Shown: positions 1 through 13,201 of the stretch, one piece after another
Numbering within the stretch: the first letter of the stretch is position 1
How the letters are laid out: each line of letters begins with the position of its first letter
DNA from: Chionis minor
Lineage: Eukaryota > Chordata > Aves > Charadriiformes > Chionididae
NCBI GenBank assembly: GCA_013398295.1
Contig: VZSF01008892.1
Coordinates: 86,846 to 150,845 of the forward strand
Direction: 5' to 3'
DNA length: 64,000 nucleotides
Notes under the pieces: generated by a model
What the model was told of the DNA's origin: nothing
Database searches by the model: none
What the model saw: the letters and a program-made list of their open reading frames with translations, nothing else
Program-made: the position numbers and the translations under genes

Positions 1-3000
1 CTGGCACGCCGGCGGGACGGTGTGGATTGCCTGTCAACAGAAGGACCGTGCTGTGCAAGCATCTTCCCTCAGCTTTGCAAACATGGGAGCTGCCTGCTGA
101 ATCTGTGTTTCTGCAAACTTCAGCCCGAATGGCCAAAAGTATCTTAAAGCCAAGAATAAACACATGGCAGAGGAGACTGTTAGAAAAATGTTTAAGAAAA
201 GAAAAAAACTCAGGCTATGGCTTATAATTAGGTAATCAGATGAAAGGAAGCACAGCAGAATTCCTAGTTATGAAGCCTATAGTATCATGTGAGTATTTTC
301 TTGCAGTCCCTGACAGAAATCCTATAGCCAGAGTTATCGAAAAATCAGCTTATTTCTGTGTGTGATTTCTCTGAAAATCAAAAGCTGCTCTTTTTTTTTT
401 CTTTTCTCTTTTTTTTTTTTTTTTCCCCCTCAGCACGGAGCAGCTGTTATTCCTCCATTAACTTTCAATCAGAAACCAACCCCTTCCCTTTCTGGCATCT
501 TAAGAGGTCGCTACGCTGATCTGTCAAGCTAACAATCTTTGTTGCAGAAAGCCTGAGCGGGAAAACCTCCGAGGGAATATGTATGCAATTAATCATACTG
601 CCTTGTCAGGTCACAGACCCACTGAATGAATCAACCCCAAAGTTTGATATTTGAGATGCTGTGCAATTTTCTTTCTGGTTTGATATGTTAGCACGAATGC
701 TGCCGTCGCTTGCCCTGTGTTTAATTTGCAGCTCTTTGGTGGTCTAACGATTTTAAGTCTCATAAGCCAAGAAATCGCTTTGCATGCATTGGATACATGG
801 CTGGAGATGCAATAAGAAGAAAAGGAATAGCCCATTAAATTATACAGACGTAATTTGGATGTAAAATTTTAATATAAAATATGTTGGCATAGCTGTAAAA
901 TTACATATACACCTACAATATACAAACAATTTCCATACGGCACATACAGCAATCAACGTGAAATAACTCTCCTAGAGATGCAGTAAAAGTCACTTAAATC
1001 ACCCTTGATATTGCATTTAAAAAAACCCAAACAAAACAACAACCAAGAAAAGCAATCTGTCTGTAATTTAATTTAATGAGCTAATGCAGTGTCAAACATT
1101 ACCTTACATAACATAACTTTTCCATAACTTTTCAGCTAACATAAGTTTATCTCTTTACTTCTTTGAATGCCAATTGCCATTCAGTAAAAGCAGTTGGAAA
1201 AAATCAACCATTAAGCTCTTTCATATAATTGCTTGTTCAGCAACTGACAGCAACTGATGGTTTCTGGACAAAACACTTCAACTACTTGGACTCCATACAG
1301 CAGGATCAATTCAAAAAGAGATGCAAGCAGCTCATGTTTTGTTTCAAAGACCCCAAAGAGCCAACTTTCAGGCCATTTCCATTCCCTTGGAAAAATCCAG
1401 CCTTCAGATAAGGAGCAATTTCTGACCACACCTATCAGAGCACGTGCCAATACTGAAGTTATGTGAAGTGTCTTTGCAATATATGCCCATGACTGCATTT
1501 CAGCTCAATTAATTTCAGTGCAAGAATACAATTTCAGTGCATTTCAATGCAAGAAACAGAGGCCCCTACACTGAAGGTTTGTGGGGCTGCAACCTGAATT
1601 TTGCAGGTCGGCTGCTTTGAGCAGAGCAGCTCTTCCCTATCCCCTTTCCCCCCTTTCAGCAATCCTGTTCGGCTCGGGATACCCACAGGAGAGGGGACAG
1701 AGCGGTCCTCACCCTCTCTGCTACCATGCCTGCCAAGATCAGAGGTAGCATCATCTCTGGGATGTAATATTTGATGTTTGCCAGAGGTCTGGAGAGCGGA
1801 AACCAATCTTGGGGCAAGAGTACGACCTGGGCTGTCACCGAGAGTGCTCCCACCTAAGGGCAAATGTGAAACACTGGAAGGAGCATGGGTTTGGCAACCA
1901 GGGAAATTTTTTTGTGGAATTTAAAGAGCTGAACTATCTTTTCCTGCACCATTCCCCTGAAGAATAATGTTTGAGACGATCAAAAATTAACTGTGAAATT
2001 GCCAGGAAGTCTGTTTTTAGGCAGGGGGAGACCAGTTTGGAAGGACCGAATATACAGCAGTCTGTCCATTTAAATGGAGGTAACCTAGATCCTAACCATT
2101 TTTTTTTCAGAAAAATCATGAAAGATTGATCTGATACCAAAGGAAAAAAAAATAGGGAAAATCTGGGGTTAGGTATTATCTCTTGCTTTTGATGGATTAA
2201 TTTTCAATCCTTATAAAAAATACAGAGCGTATGCTATGAATCTACAAGTGTCTGGACAAGTGAATCACAAGCAGTAAATGATTCTGGTGTATTAAAAGCA
2301 AATAGTGTCCTGTGAACTCTGCTGCTTTTTTACAGCCAAACTGGAGACTAATGGAGATATATACGGGAAAAAATACAGTGTAGGAAGCATTTTAAATAAT
2401 GCCTCAAGATCTTGTTAAAAAAATTAATTCAGATCAGGCTGGCAACAAGCGAGAGGAGATTAAAAATGGGCTGAAGAACTGTCAACACAAAGCAATAATG
2501 AACAGCGAGATACTGAGCGCAGGTGTGGAGTGAGGTGTCTCGGTAGCTTTTTTCATGATATGAAATGGCAAGGTAAAGGGCAAATTAATTGAATTTTAAA
2601 AAATATACCAGATCAGGAGGTTTGTGAGCTCCAGTTTGATGGGCAGGTGATTCAACAGCAAATATGAGGAACTAAGAATATTAGCAGAAGAATAAAATGT
2701 CTTTTCTACTCCTGAAAAATGCAAGGTAACAAATGAGGACTGGAGGGACAGAGCAAATGTAATGTTTGTGGGAAGAAACATCTTGGCGAGCAAAAATGTG
2801 ACTGTAAAACCTTCAGATAGATGCTAGACAGAATGCTGGTGCGATCATCGCTACCTAGCCCCAACTTTGATGGCATTTAGCTGGTGTCTTGGGCTGAAAC
2901 CACAGCCTTTTCTCCACTTAATGACTTCTTGGAGCAACATGGGGGTACCACCTTGGCTTTTTTAACCTGTTTTAACCTACTTGTTTAATCTGTCTTGCTT

Positions 3001-6000
3001 GGAGCAAAGTGTATTTCCCTTTCTTTTTATGTTGAAATTGCTGGGAAGTTCAGAGCAGTGTTGCACAGAATTTTTGCAGCAGTTTGAGCAGCTTCTGGTG
3101 CCTGGGGCTGTATGTTGAGGACAGCATGGGGGAAATGGAGCTGAAGCCATCACTGCTGGGCTCTACTAGCTTCAACTGCATTGTTGCAGCATCAGGCCCA
3201 TCACACTGGCTTTTCTTTCCAAAAAGCAACGCATTTCTGCTGCAAATTGGTGCACAGCTGCAGAACTCTTGGCTAAATTCATCCCCTTGATGCAGCAGGC
3301 AGGACATCACCAGGGTTGAACGTCTCAAAATTCATTGGTGTCAGTGTCAACGGGTTTGAGATTAGGTTGGTTTTTCCTCCAGAGATACTTTAGGCATAAA
3401 ACGCATAGTCATACATACAAGTTACTTGACAGTAACCTGTTTTCCTCACTTACAGGATGTGTATGCATGCCCAAGGAGTTCTTGCCGTGCAAAGTGAGCA
3501 AAATTAAAGAAAGCTTAGGCAAAATTCCATATTTCAAAACAGGTTTTCATGACTGTTCAAATTATGTCTTGACCTGTCTTGGAACTTTGTGGGAATGATT
3601 TCTTTTTGTCCATAATACCTGTACAGATTTACAGCCCATTTTGTAGCAGTAGGGCCGCTGATGTACGACTGCATAGTGGGAACTTCTTGCAGCATTGTGC
3701 CTCTTACTTGTGCCTCCAAGTAAGATGGATTGGGAGTTGTTCATTCTTTCTATCCTGCTATTGGAGTGACGCACATACTCTTTGATTTCACTCTGTTGTT
3801 TCCTTCTTAAGCACCCATTCTCCAGACACACAAATACACATGTATTGCACAGTAAAGGTTTATCAAACTCATCATTATTCTGTACTCATGCACATCGAGC
3901 TGTCTCTCTCAATAATTAGCTTTATAATGATCGAAGACATTCTGTACCAACTTGCATTCCTTCTCGGTATATTGTTCCTCTATCACTCCTGTCTAATGCT
4001 TCTTATGTTGCATTTTCAAGGTTGTTTTTATTGATAACCAAAACAAAAAGGCAAAATAAAATTGAAAAGCCAAATTGATTAGTTTCATAGGTATTTTGCA
4101 AAGACATATTAAAATTAACTTTTTTTTTTAATGTACATTCTGTGTTTTGCTAAATAACCTTGAAGACTGTGTTGCCAAGCCAAGCACTGCTATTAGCAAT
4201 ACTCATTACGTAGCTCAAAAACATTCTGATAATTTGGCCCTCTCCATTTAAACACTACCTTTTATCCTCTATGAAATCTAAAACAAAAAACCCCACGTAA
4301 GAAGTGCTACAGCTTTTCTGACAATGAAGGGTTCACTTCCCCTTTTAAGAGAGAGTACATTTCTGACAAATGTACCATATTAAAATCTGCTCCGTCCCTC
4401 AGTGAGGAAGAGGAGGACTGGCAACGTGATTATTTGTAACAGCATCTTTCAAACAGGGATTTTAATTGGGCTGTAGGTCTCTTCACATCTGCAGGAAGCG
4501 AGAGTTTCTTTTACAGGCAGCTGAAGGGCTGCCTGCAGAGGTTAGGTGCTGTGCATGAGGTTGGACAGTGAAAGAGAGACGGATACGAAATGCAGGGATC
4601 CTGGTTCCTCAGCCCCTACCCCAGCTGCTAGCCCCATTCCTCCTGCTTTGCTGAAAACATCTGCAGGAAGATGCAGCCATTTCTGCACATCAGTGGCCCC
4701 ATTAAATGCTAATAATGCTCTGGGGGAGCCAGCTCTGCAGGCCTGGATGGGCGATCGCAAGTGATGGTTCTTGCTTCTGCTTCCACCCTAAGCGCTGGAT
4801 TGGCGATGGAGCAGCAGTTGGCTGTGCTAGGTAGGGATGGTACTCATGCATCCGAGGGAAGGGATACAGCTTTTCCTTCCCTTCCGCCCTCCCCCAGTCG
4901 CTTTATCCCTTACTGTTCCTCTGAACAATGCCCTCGCAGTTTGATCTAATTTTCTTTGAACTGCAGGCACTGCATAACTCATACTTTTGCCCGTTATTGC
5001 TTCCCTAAACATCTGCCGCTATTTATCCGGATGGTTTAAACTCTTTATGTTCAATTTATTAGTCTCTCTGAGAATTACCTCCAGCTTTGTGTGGAAATAT
5101 ACTCAGCGGAGGAAACAGCTGCCAGCCGTAGGGCTCCTCCATCTCCTCTTGTGACGGTTTTCATTACAACAAGGCGATCTCCAGCGCTGTTTCAGAGGGT
5201 GGGATTTGATGACCATGCCATTTCCCTGGAAAGAGGCAGCAGCTCCATTCAACGCAAGCTCACACAATCTCTCTTACCATCTAAGTTTTGAGTGAAGACG
5301 TTTTTAATACTGGTGAAAGAGCTCCCCTTCTTCTTTCCCACTGGACTTCCAGCAGCCAGGGGGCAGCAGTGGGGTCTCACCACATGGTACTTCACCAGCA
5401 GGTTTGGGGACATGACAGTCACGCTGCTACTAGCTGTGACGCCTGGTCCTCACCCATCCCAATCGAGTTCATGCCATGGACTTACAGGTAAATCAAGGAG
5501 GACAGCGGGAGAATGGGCTTAGAGCCTCACATAGATTAATTAATGATCTGCGCTTTTTTTTTTGTGTCATTCTCCTTTACTTTTCAGCCTAGTACTAGGC
5601 TTAACTGCTTGCTTCAAGATCCCCTCTTGCCCAAATCCCATATTTCCTACCACTGACATTTACCAGGAGTCATGGTTAGGTCACACCAACTTGTGTGGCA
5701 AATTAGACCAGCCAATGTTCAGGAAAAGCTTGATTTTAATACTTAATTGTGAACATCAAGTTGGAGGCTAGAGGGCCATTCATTTCTTCTCGTTAAAGGC
5801 CATTGCACAAGCAGCCTTTGAAGTTCAATTACTTCAAGGCCCATATACTACCCAAATCTGCCTGTGTCTCTGCTGTAAGGTTTAAAATGCACCGCTGTTT
5901 TCTATAGCATCTTGCATGCCATCTGTTTTCCAAATCACTTTCCTCAGCTGCATAATTTAATTACCGAGATAACAACTAGAGGGGGGAGGATATGGAGGTA

Positions 6001-9000
6001 TACGTAAGGGAAATTTGTTTGCGAAATCTCTGCACCAAATTCTCCCTTTCAGTGTGCAGGTACTACATGACGTAAAGTGGCATTTCAGGAGCAAAGGGGA
6101 CCTGGTCACACTAACAAGACCCTCACCTTCCCCATCTCCATGGAGGAGGTCCCTGCAGGGAACAAAGTCCCACCGTCCTGGGCTTTCATACACTTGGCAT
6201 AACACAGGACATGAACCAATATCCATCCTCCTGCCGTCCAGAGCTTTTCTTCCCCTTTCTCTGGTCCCCTATTCTTCAAGGCTGGTTCCCAGCCACTGGT
6301 CATACTTGCATCTATGGGAAAGCCAGGGTTAGACCCACTTTTTTTCAAATCCATCATTCCTTTTCTTCACAGGTGTAGGTGGCAGGCTAAGGACTAAGCT
6401 GAGTTTGAGTCTCGTTTTCCAGGGAGCAGCCTGGTGGGATTTGTGAGGAGCAGGTCAGGCTCTGCCAGAGCTATGTGGGCTAAGGGAGTGGGCAAACATC
6501 CAAAAAGCAAAAAGAATGATGTCTGACAACCTGTGCCTTGCCAGCCCGTGGCAGCATGAAAACCTCAGACGCTCTCTCCTGCAACAGACCGGGGAGATTG
6601 AAAATAGCCATTTGTTTTTGTTGATGACAAGGTAATTTTAACACAGATCACTTCCCCGATCTGTTGCGCCAAGAAGCAGAGGGATGTGGGAATGAGTGGG
6701 CGGCACAGGGGCCGGAAAGGCGGAGGCGGGCGAGAGCCGCTTCCTCAGGGACAGCAGCAGCTCCTACAGATGATTCAAGCATGTTTTTCCCTGGTGAGGC
6801 TGAGTGAGGAAGGAGGAGTCAGTCCCACCTCGGCGCGAGGACCTCCTAGGCAAGGTGCTCATTCTCCCACTTGCGCTGCATGGTTTTGGCAGCTCAGCCC
6901 CCCACACAGCCGGGTTTGGCCCCTGTGTTTGTACCATATAGCCCTTCACAGGCTTTTCATTCACCTGGTCTTGGACAGTGTGTCAGATGGAGAAGGGAAA
7001 TTAAATAAAAGATGTCACCACAAAGTTGGTGGAGGTCTTTGGTGGCTCTACCCTTCTTCGTAGCTGCCTTCCCATCCCAGCATGGATGTATGTGCATTTT
7101 TCCCCACTGAAATGAATGTGTCTTCCCTAGACAAGAGCAGCCGAAGTTCACTCACCACATTTTCTGCCTTTTCTCCTTTTCCTCTGGTGGACTCAGTACA
7201 ATAAGGTGTTTAGGTCTAATCCCACCAAAGCAAGCAGAAATCCATGCTGAAGAATAGTGCCAAATCAAGGATCTGAAATTTTCCTACCTGCCCTAGTTCA
7301 GCAACAACATACTTGACATCAGCTCTTCCTTTTGCTTTTTTCCTCCTCCATTTTTGCCCTTGAAATTTTGGGCACCTTAAAGGCAAGATTTCAGCCACCC
7401 TGGGAGCTGCTGGAGGGCACGGGGGGAGTTGCTTTTTCACCAGAATGTTTACAGAAAATTTGTGACAGCCTGACCAGATTTAATTGCCATGATGTGTAAG
7501 AAACAGGCTCCCTGGATATTTTTAGTGCTCTACAACCTTTCTAGCACAGATCTGTAGGGCATTAATTAATTGCAGTTGTCTGCCAGTTCATTCTCTCGAA
7601 GTTGGACTCTCACAAATAATTTGGCTCTAGGTGTCTTTTAGGTCCAGTGATAAGATAACAGGATGCTGGCATTTATCATGTGTGGTGTCTTGAGCATATC
7701 TATTCTGATCTGTTTGATACTTTGGACATTATATACCTCTTTATTGCCTTTGTAAGTACCCATTTTTTTCTCCTAGTGGCTTCATTACCGCTACTTCAGT
7801 CATTGACAGGCAGGAGAAATGCCCCCAATTAACACATGGACCTTTCTGTAGCTGTCCTTTATTTGCATAATATTTTCTTCCCTAGCCAAGCTGCGTGGAG
7901 CATTCTGACCACCTTCACTTTGCTTTCTGCATCCAATTATTTTTACTCTGTGTTTTTTTTACAGTGTAGCTCAGCTCATACCAAATCTGTTTGGGTAGCT
8001 TTACTATGTGCCATCTGGTCTGTGTTTGATTTTCCAGGAAGTTTGGGCTTTCTTATCCGTAATGCCATTAGTCTCTTTTTTAATTTCAGGGTTCTTTACT
8101 CTCTGTGGGATGGAAAACAAAATTAAAGGGCGTTCTTTCTGTGCTGGCTGTGCTAGACCCTCAAACTTGGTCCACGCAAAAAACAGATGCATTTGTGCCA
8201 AATATCCAATGGGAGCAGGAGAGACCTCAGGATTATAGCGGAAACAGATAATTTTTGAAACTTCTTATAATAAGTTTGCAAAGTGGAAACAATTTTCATA
8301 ACTTTGCATCTTCCAATAGAGGTCTGACAACGCAAGAAAAAGGATTTGATATATATTCCCATCCCTATCAACATGCATGTGTGTGCATCTATGCTGAGGA
8401 CAGGGAGAACTCCTAAAGGAGTTCGTATTCCATGCTGATTCTGTCATGCTCATAGACTGATGCAGGGATCTGGTGCTAGTGTCCTGTGGGGCCACCCAAA
8501 GCAGCTGCTTTCCCCTCTAATGGTGCCCATAGGCCTCTGGCACTATTTTCCCCAGCCCTTTGTTATTCTGATGATTAGTGGCAGCACTTCAGCTGCAGAT
8601 CTCCCTCTGCTCACCAGTCACTGGCCTGGGGAAGAAGTTGAAGTAGTGTGAGAGCTGGGCTTGGGTCTTAGTTTAGTGGCAAACTTCTGAGTGTGACTCC
8701 AAAGGGCATCACTTAAATTCAGAGTTTTGTTGTCCTGCAGATCTGCGAGGGTCTGAAGCCCCTGAGGAGGCCCCAGGACCAACTTCATTGGACAGGGTGA
8801 AGTAGCTCAACTCCTAGTCCATCCCCAATGTGGCCAGAATAGAGGAATGGTAAGCAGTTTATTTGAACCCATGTCTACATTGATCACTGCAGAGGTCCAC
8901 TAAGACGACCGCTTTGTCAATCAAACTGCTTTCTGTGTCTTTGGTGAGAGACAGACACTTCTGGGGTATGTTTCTTCTGACCGCCCTTGGCTGCCTGGGG

Positions 9001-10855
9001 ATAAGCAGGCATAAAGGCAGTCTGGGATGATTAACCCAGACAGACGTCTCTCTGCTAGAAATGTTTGTGCGTGATCAGAAGGAACCACTCCCGGTGTTCG
9101 TTCTTTCTCCACAGTTTCTCCAGAAGGTACTTCAGACCTGAGATGCCAGGGGTGACTGCCACAACGGGTTTGCGGGGATGGAGGGAGCCAGGGTTAGGCA
9201 GCGGCTTGGCCAGCACCTCTTGAGGGCAGCCCGTATACGGCATGTGTCACACGACGATGTCTATGTGCCTGGCTCCCGCATCCAATGGGCAAAGTGATCA
9301 TTTCTGAGCTGATGGAAGTGCTACAGCTCCACTAGAAGCAAAGGTGAGGACTTACTGAATGTATGTTGTTCTCCACAAGAAGGAAACACTTGACCGAAGC
9401 CAAATTTATGTTAACCACCGAAGGGTTTTTATGGAGATGTGATATTAGCCCTGTCATCAGCTTTCCTCTGTCCAGGTTTTGGACCTATGCAGGAAGGTGC
9501 ACTTGGGCATCACTTAGCAAAACATATCTATTTTTAAGGCAAAATAGCCCAGCCAAGACAAAGTATGTAGAAAAAGCCTCCAAGAGATGTACCATGTGAA
9601 ACAGGGCTGCTGCGAGACCCTTCCCTGCCGGAGGGGCTCACTCGGCTCATCCCTTTCTGCCTGTGCCCCATCTTTTAGAGGGGACAGTGCCTCTCCTTGA
9701 GCAATGGGTGAAGGTGTGTGGGGGCAGAAACACCTGGGCTTGGGGCCCTTCTTGTCCTGAGGACTCTAATTGCCGGTCTCAGGTGGCACCTGATGACCAG
9801 GTTGGGTGGCCCCACTATGGTAGGGAGAGCAGGAAAACTCTCGCTTTCGCCTCGGTAGCTGCTCCAGCAGCTCTCCGCTATTGATCTGGCACGTAAGCAG
9901 GCCTGGGTGCTTAAACACCAAAGACAAGCAAGGACACAGCGTGTAACTTGGCAGGGATTTTGGCATGAGCATGGGGAAGGCTGTGTACAAAAATGTCTGG
10001 CCCAGCTGCCGTAGCACTTGCCAGCGATGCTCGGTGCCCGGCATTCAGCTGCTGCACAAGGCCATGGCCGCCGTCCTCTTGGCCTGGCTCGTGGCGGCAG
10101 TCTCCTGCTCTCCGCCCTCTGGAGCGTGCAGCCTGGGGACGGGGGCATCTGGCGGGGCGGTGTGCCCCTGTGGGAAGGGAGGCAGGGGTCACACAGCGCT
10201 GCTGGCTGGCCGAGCCAGAGAGCCCCCATCATGCGCCTCCACAGTCACCCCCATGTGCCATGGCCCCATAGCTCAGGGATGGAAGGTCTCAGCATGGAGG
10301 GAAGAACAGTGGCGGTGCTGAGCCCCAGCTGGGCTTCCTTGTGATTCCTGCTCTCTTTGATTCCTGAAGCTGTGTGTGCCCATCTGGAGCATCTCGGGGG
10401 GCCAGGACGCGCTCCTGCCACCCTTTGCAGCCAGGAATTTGGGTGAAGAGGAGTGGGGAGGGCAGCCTTCAGCAGGGCTTGGCAGGTGATGTGCTGATGA
10501 TGGGGACCCTGCCTGGTCAGTGACAGTCCTCGGGGGGACTTTAGCCTCTTTTTGGGGTCCCAGAACCTCTGCAACAGCAAGGCAGTAGGTGCAAAGGTAC
10601 TGTTTTGCCTGGAGACTTCAAGACTTTGAGGTCTGCAAAAATCTTTGCCTCCTTCAAGCTTCATGCCTCCATGCCCGCTTGGTGCTGCTGACTACTCCAA
10701 GCTTCTGGGAGCAGGGGCCATCCCTTGTCCCAAGCAAAGCTGCTTGCTGTGGTGAGGTTTCTTATGATGCAAATGACAGTCAGCATCTAACGAGTATAAA
10801 GAGGATGTCAGGCACCTGCAGGAGCCAGATCCCAAAAAGCATGAGGCACACAAAA
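1..10855. other. Intergenic, no gene recognised
   Basis: Open frames here are short, overlap on both strands and show no known domain. There are no paired splice sites around conserved coding sequence. A pyrimidine run at 391-429 ends in CCCCCTCAG, like a plus-strand splice acceptor, but the sequence after it has no recognisable coding. The 9.6-10.7 kb part is GC-richer and gives frames up to 185 codons on several overlapping frames, as expected from GC composition. No KCNMB4 exon could be seen. Confidence 0.6.
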
Positions 10856-11485
10856 TCACAGAATGGTAGGGGTTGGAAGGGACCTTCAGAGATCATCTGG
10901 TCCAACCCCCCTGCTAAAGCAGGTTCACCTCCAGCAGGTTGGACAGGAACACAACCACGTGGGTTTTGAATATCTCCAGAGAAGGAGACTCTACAACCTC
11001 TCTGGGCAGCCTGTTCCAGTGCTCTGCCACCCTCAAAGTAAAGTTTTTCCTTATGTTCAGATGGAATTTCCTGTGTTCTAGCATATGCCTGTTGCCACTT
11101 GTCCTGTTGCTGGGCGTCACTGAAAAGAGCCTGGCCCCATCCTCTCGACACCCACCCTTTAGATATTTATAAGCATTGATGAGGTCCCCTCTCAGCCGTC
11201 TCCAGGATGAACAGACATGGGTCTCTCAGCCTTTCCTCATAAGAAAGACTGTTCCAGTCCCTTGATCATCTTTGCAGCCCTCTGCTGGACTCTCTCCAGT
11301 AGTTCCTTGTCTTTCTTGAACTGGGGAGCCCAGAACTGGACACAGTACTCCAGATGTGGCCTCACCAGGACAGAGTAGAGGAGGAGGATGACCTCCCTTG
11401 ACCTGCTGACCTCGCTCTTTTTAGTGCACCCCAGGATGCCATCAGCCTTGGCCAGAAGGGTACATTGCTGGTCCTGCAGATACAA
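10856..11485 (-). mobile_element. CR1 LINE fragment, 5'-truncated
   Basis: The plus strand begins at the CR1 3' end (ATCACAGAATGGTAGG, then GGTTGGAAGGGACC) and runs back into the reverse-transcriptase C-terminus. On the minus strand, [18 protein letters not shown] and [10 protein letters not shown], typical of CR1 ORF2, are readable. The frame is broken and part of the region near 11205 looks deleted, so the copy is dead. Confidence 0.9.
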
Positions 11486-13179
11486 GCAGTGACGAAGGGC
11501 TTTTAGTGCCTGAAGACCCTCACCTGCCAACGCTGCTGGGTCCTGCTCTGCCCTGGGCGCTCCTGGACACGCACACCCAGCGTGGCTGCACGCCCAGCGA
11601 GCAGAGACGGCGTCCGCGGCCATTGCATGATGGAAACCAGAGGATCGATTCAAAGGGGTGGCCATCAATACAGCTTAGCGACTGATACAGCCCAGCCGCT
11701 GCGGCGGTGACCGTGGCATCGCTGTCATCTCCTGCCCGGCAATCGGGTGGCCATGCCGCTGCCGGCAGCCGCTGCAGAACACATCCCCCAGCCACACGCA
11801 TCACTGACCCCAAGAACAGGAAAAGTAGGTCTGGCTTTTGCAGCTCCTCCGAAATGTGACATTTTCCAGAAATTAATTGGAATGCTGTATTTATAGCTCT
11901 CTTTTTTTTTTTTTCTTTTGTTTCTGCTGGGGGTTTTTGCACAGGTCGGGACTCATATTGTACAGGAGTGATGTGCAAGGCTTGGTTAATAACACTTGGT
12001 TAATAACACCTGAAATTTTCACTCGTGGTATTTGCTGACATGTTGGTATTGCCATATCGCGCCTGCTGTAAGATGTCTGACACCAGCAGCTATTTCTAGG
12101 GCTTAGGAAACCAGCTGATAGCGAGGACCAGGACTGGCAGAAAATGGAAATTATTATCTAGGTATGGGAAATGACTTACCAGACAAAACAGCCAGCTCAC
12201 AGGTATGAAACCCAGGTACAAATCAGGTCCTTTTTATAAAAATAACAAGGTTAAAAACTCGATTCTGGTAATATTTTAACAGGAACCAACCACCGTGTTC
12301 TTGCTTAACTAGAAGAGACCTTCTGTGTTTCAGTCTCCTTGCTGTACCTGGTAAAAATGTTTGTATTTCTTCTTGTCTGTGATGCTGTCCATGTTTCTCC
12401 TGTGGAGATATTAACTGTACATTATTTTATCTTTATTACTGCTTTTTTTGTGTCTGCGTTGGCTTCAGGACAGAGCATGGCTCAGAGGTAAGCTTTTATA
12501 CCACAAAGAGAAAACCTAACAACTCCCTCAGCCTTCAGTACACATCCCCTCCACAAACAGCTCACAGTACAAAATACAAGCTTATAAATCATTCTTTTAA
12601 ATAAAGAGAATTAACTTGTCCTAAAAACTTCTGATGACAAATAAGGAATAATTGAGACACAGAGCGTTGGCACTAAGAACACTACTGCCAAGTGCCTTGA
12701 ACCCACAAGAATGCTAATGGTTTTTAAGCATTGTAGAGAGCAGGAGAGGAAGAAATATATTTGTTAAAACGCGTGGTTCAGACCCTCGGGTGGTAGGCAG
12801 GGATGGAGCTCCAGCGCGGTGTTAATTGGTATAGCTGCCTGACAAACTGTCTCTAAAATACCCGGTACTCAAGTTCAAGAGGCACTGTTGTTTCAAATGC
12901 ACATTGTATAACCCAGACAGTAGTTGGTTTATTAAAGGAGGGGGGAAAAGAACTGGGGAGGCAGAGGGAACAACGGTATCTTTCCGCATGGGCTCTAATC
13001 CAGCCAGCGGGCAACAGCAGAGCCCCCTTTCCCCCAACGGGCTAAGGCTTCTGATGAATTTAATGTTCTCTGAAGACCATCTCACTTGAAATCAAACTCA
13101 CTTATGACCTTTTCTCTGAGCAGCAGGACACCAAAATCCATAATGCAAAGGCAGTCAAACAGAAGATGAGGATGTGATT
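11486..13179. other. Intergenic, no gene recognised
   Basis: The 11.5-11.85 kb part is GC-rich with several CpGs, then AT-rich DNA follows. A 14-base tandem duplication lies at 11981-12009. No coding exon is supported. The lower part may belong to the PTPRB 3' flank. Confidence 0.5.
11981..12009 (+). repeat. 14-base tandem duplication
   Basis: CTTGGTTAATAACA occurs twice in succession (11981-11994 and 11995-12008) without mismatch. Each copy contains GGTTAATAAC, resembling one half of an HNF1 site. Confidence 0.7.
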
Positions 13180-13195
13180 TGTTTTAAATGAATGT

Positions 13196-13201
13196 TTTAT
13201 T
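13196..13201 (-). terminator. Candidate polyadenylation signal, distal
   Basis: Minus-strand AATAAA, followed downstream on that strand by T/G-rich sequence around 13125-13135. Base composition changes from AT-rich to mixed below this point, which fits the end of a long 3' UTR. Confidence 0.3.

Noticed and set aside
9675..10664. Long minus-strand open frames (185 and 139 codons)
   Set aside because: They overlap equally long frames on the other strand and in other registers, lie in GC-rich DNA where stops are rare, show no recognisable domain, and have no splice or conservation support.
1..13000. KCNMB4 or another neighbour gene downstream of PTPRB
   Set aside because: None of the short frames resembles KCNMB4 or any other protein I recognise. 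The neighbour probably lies outside the window.
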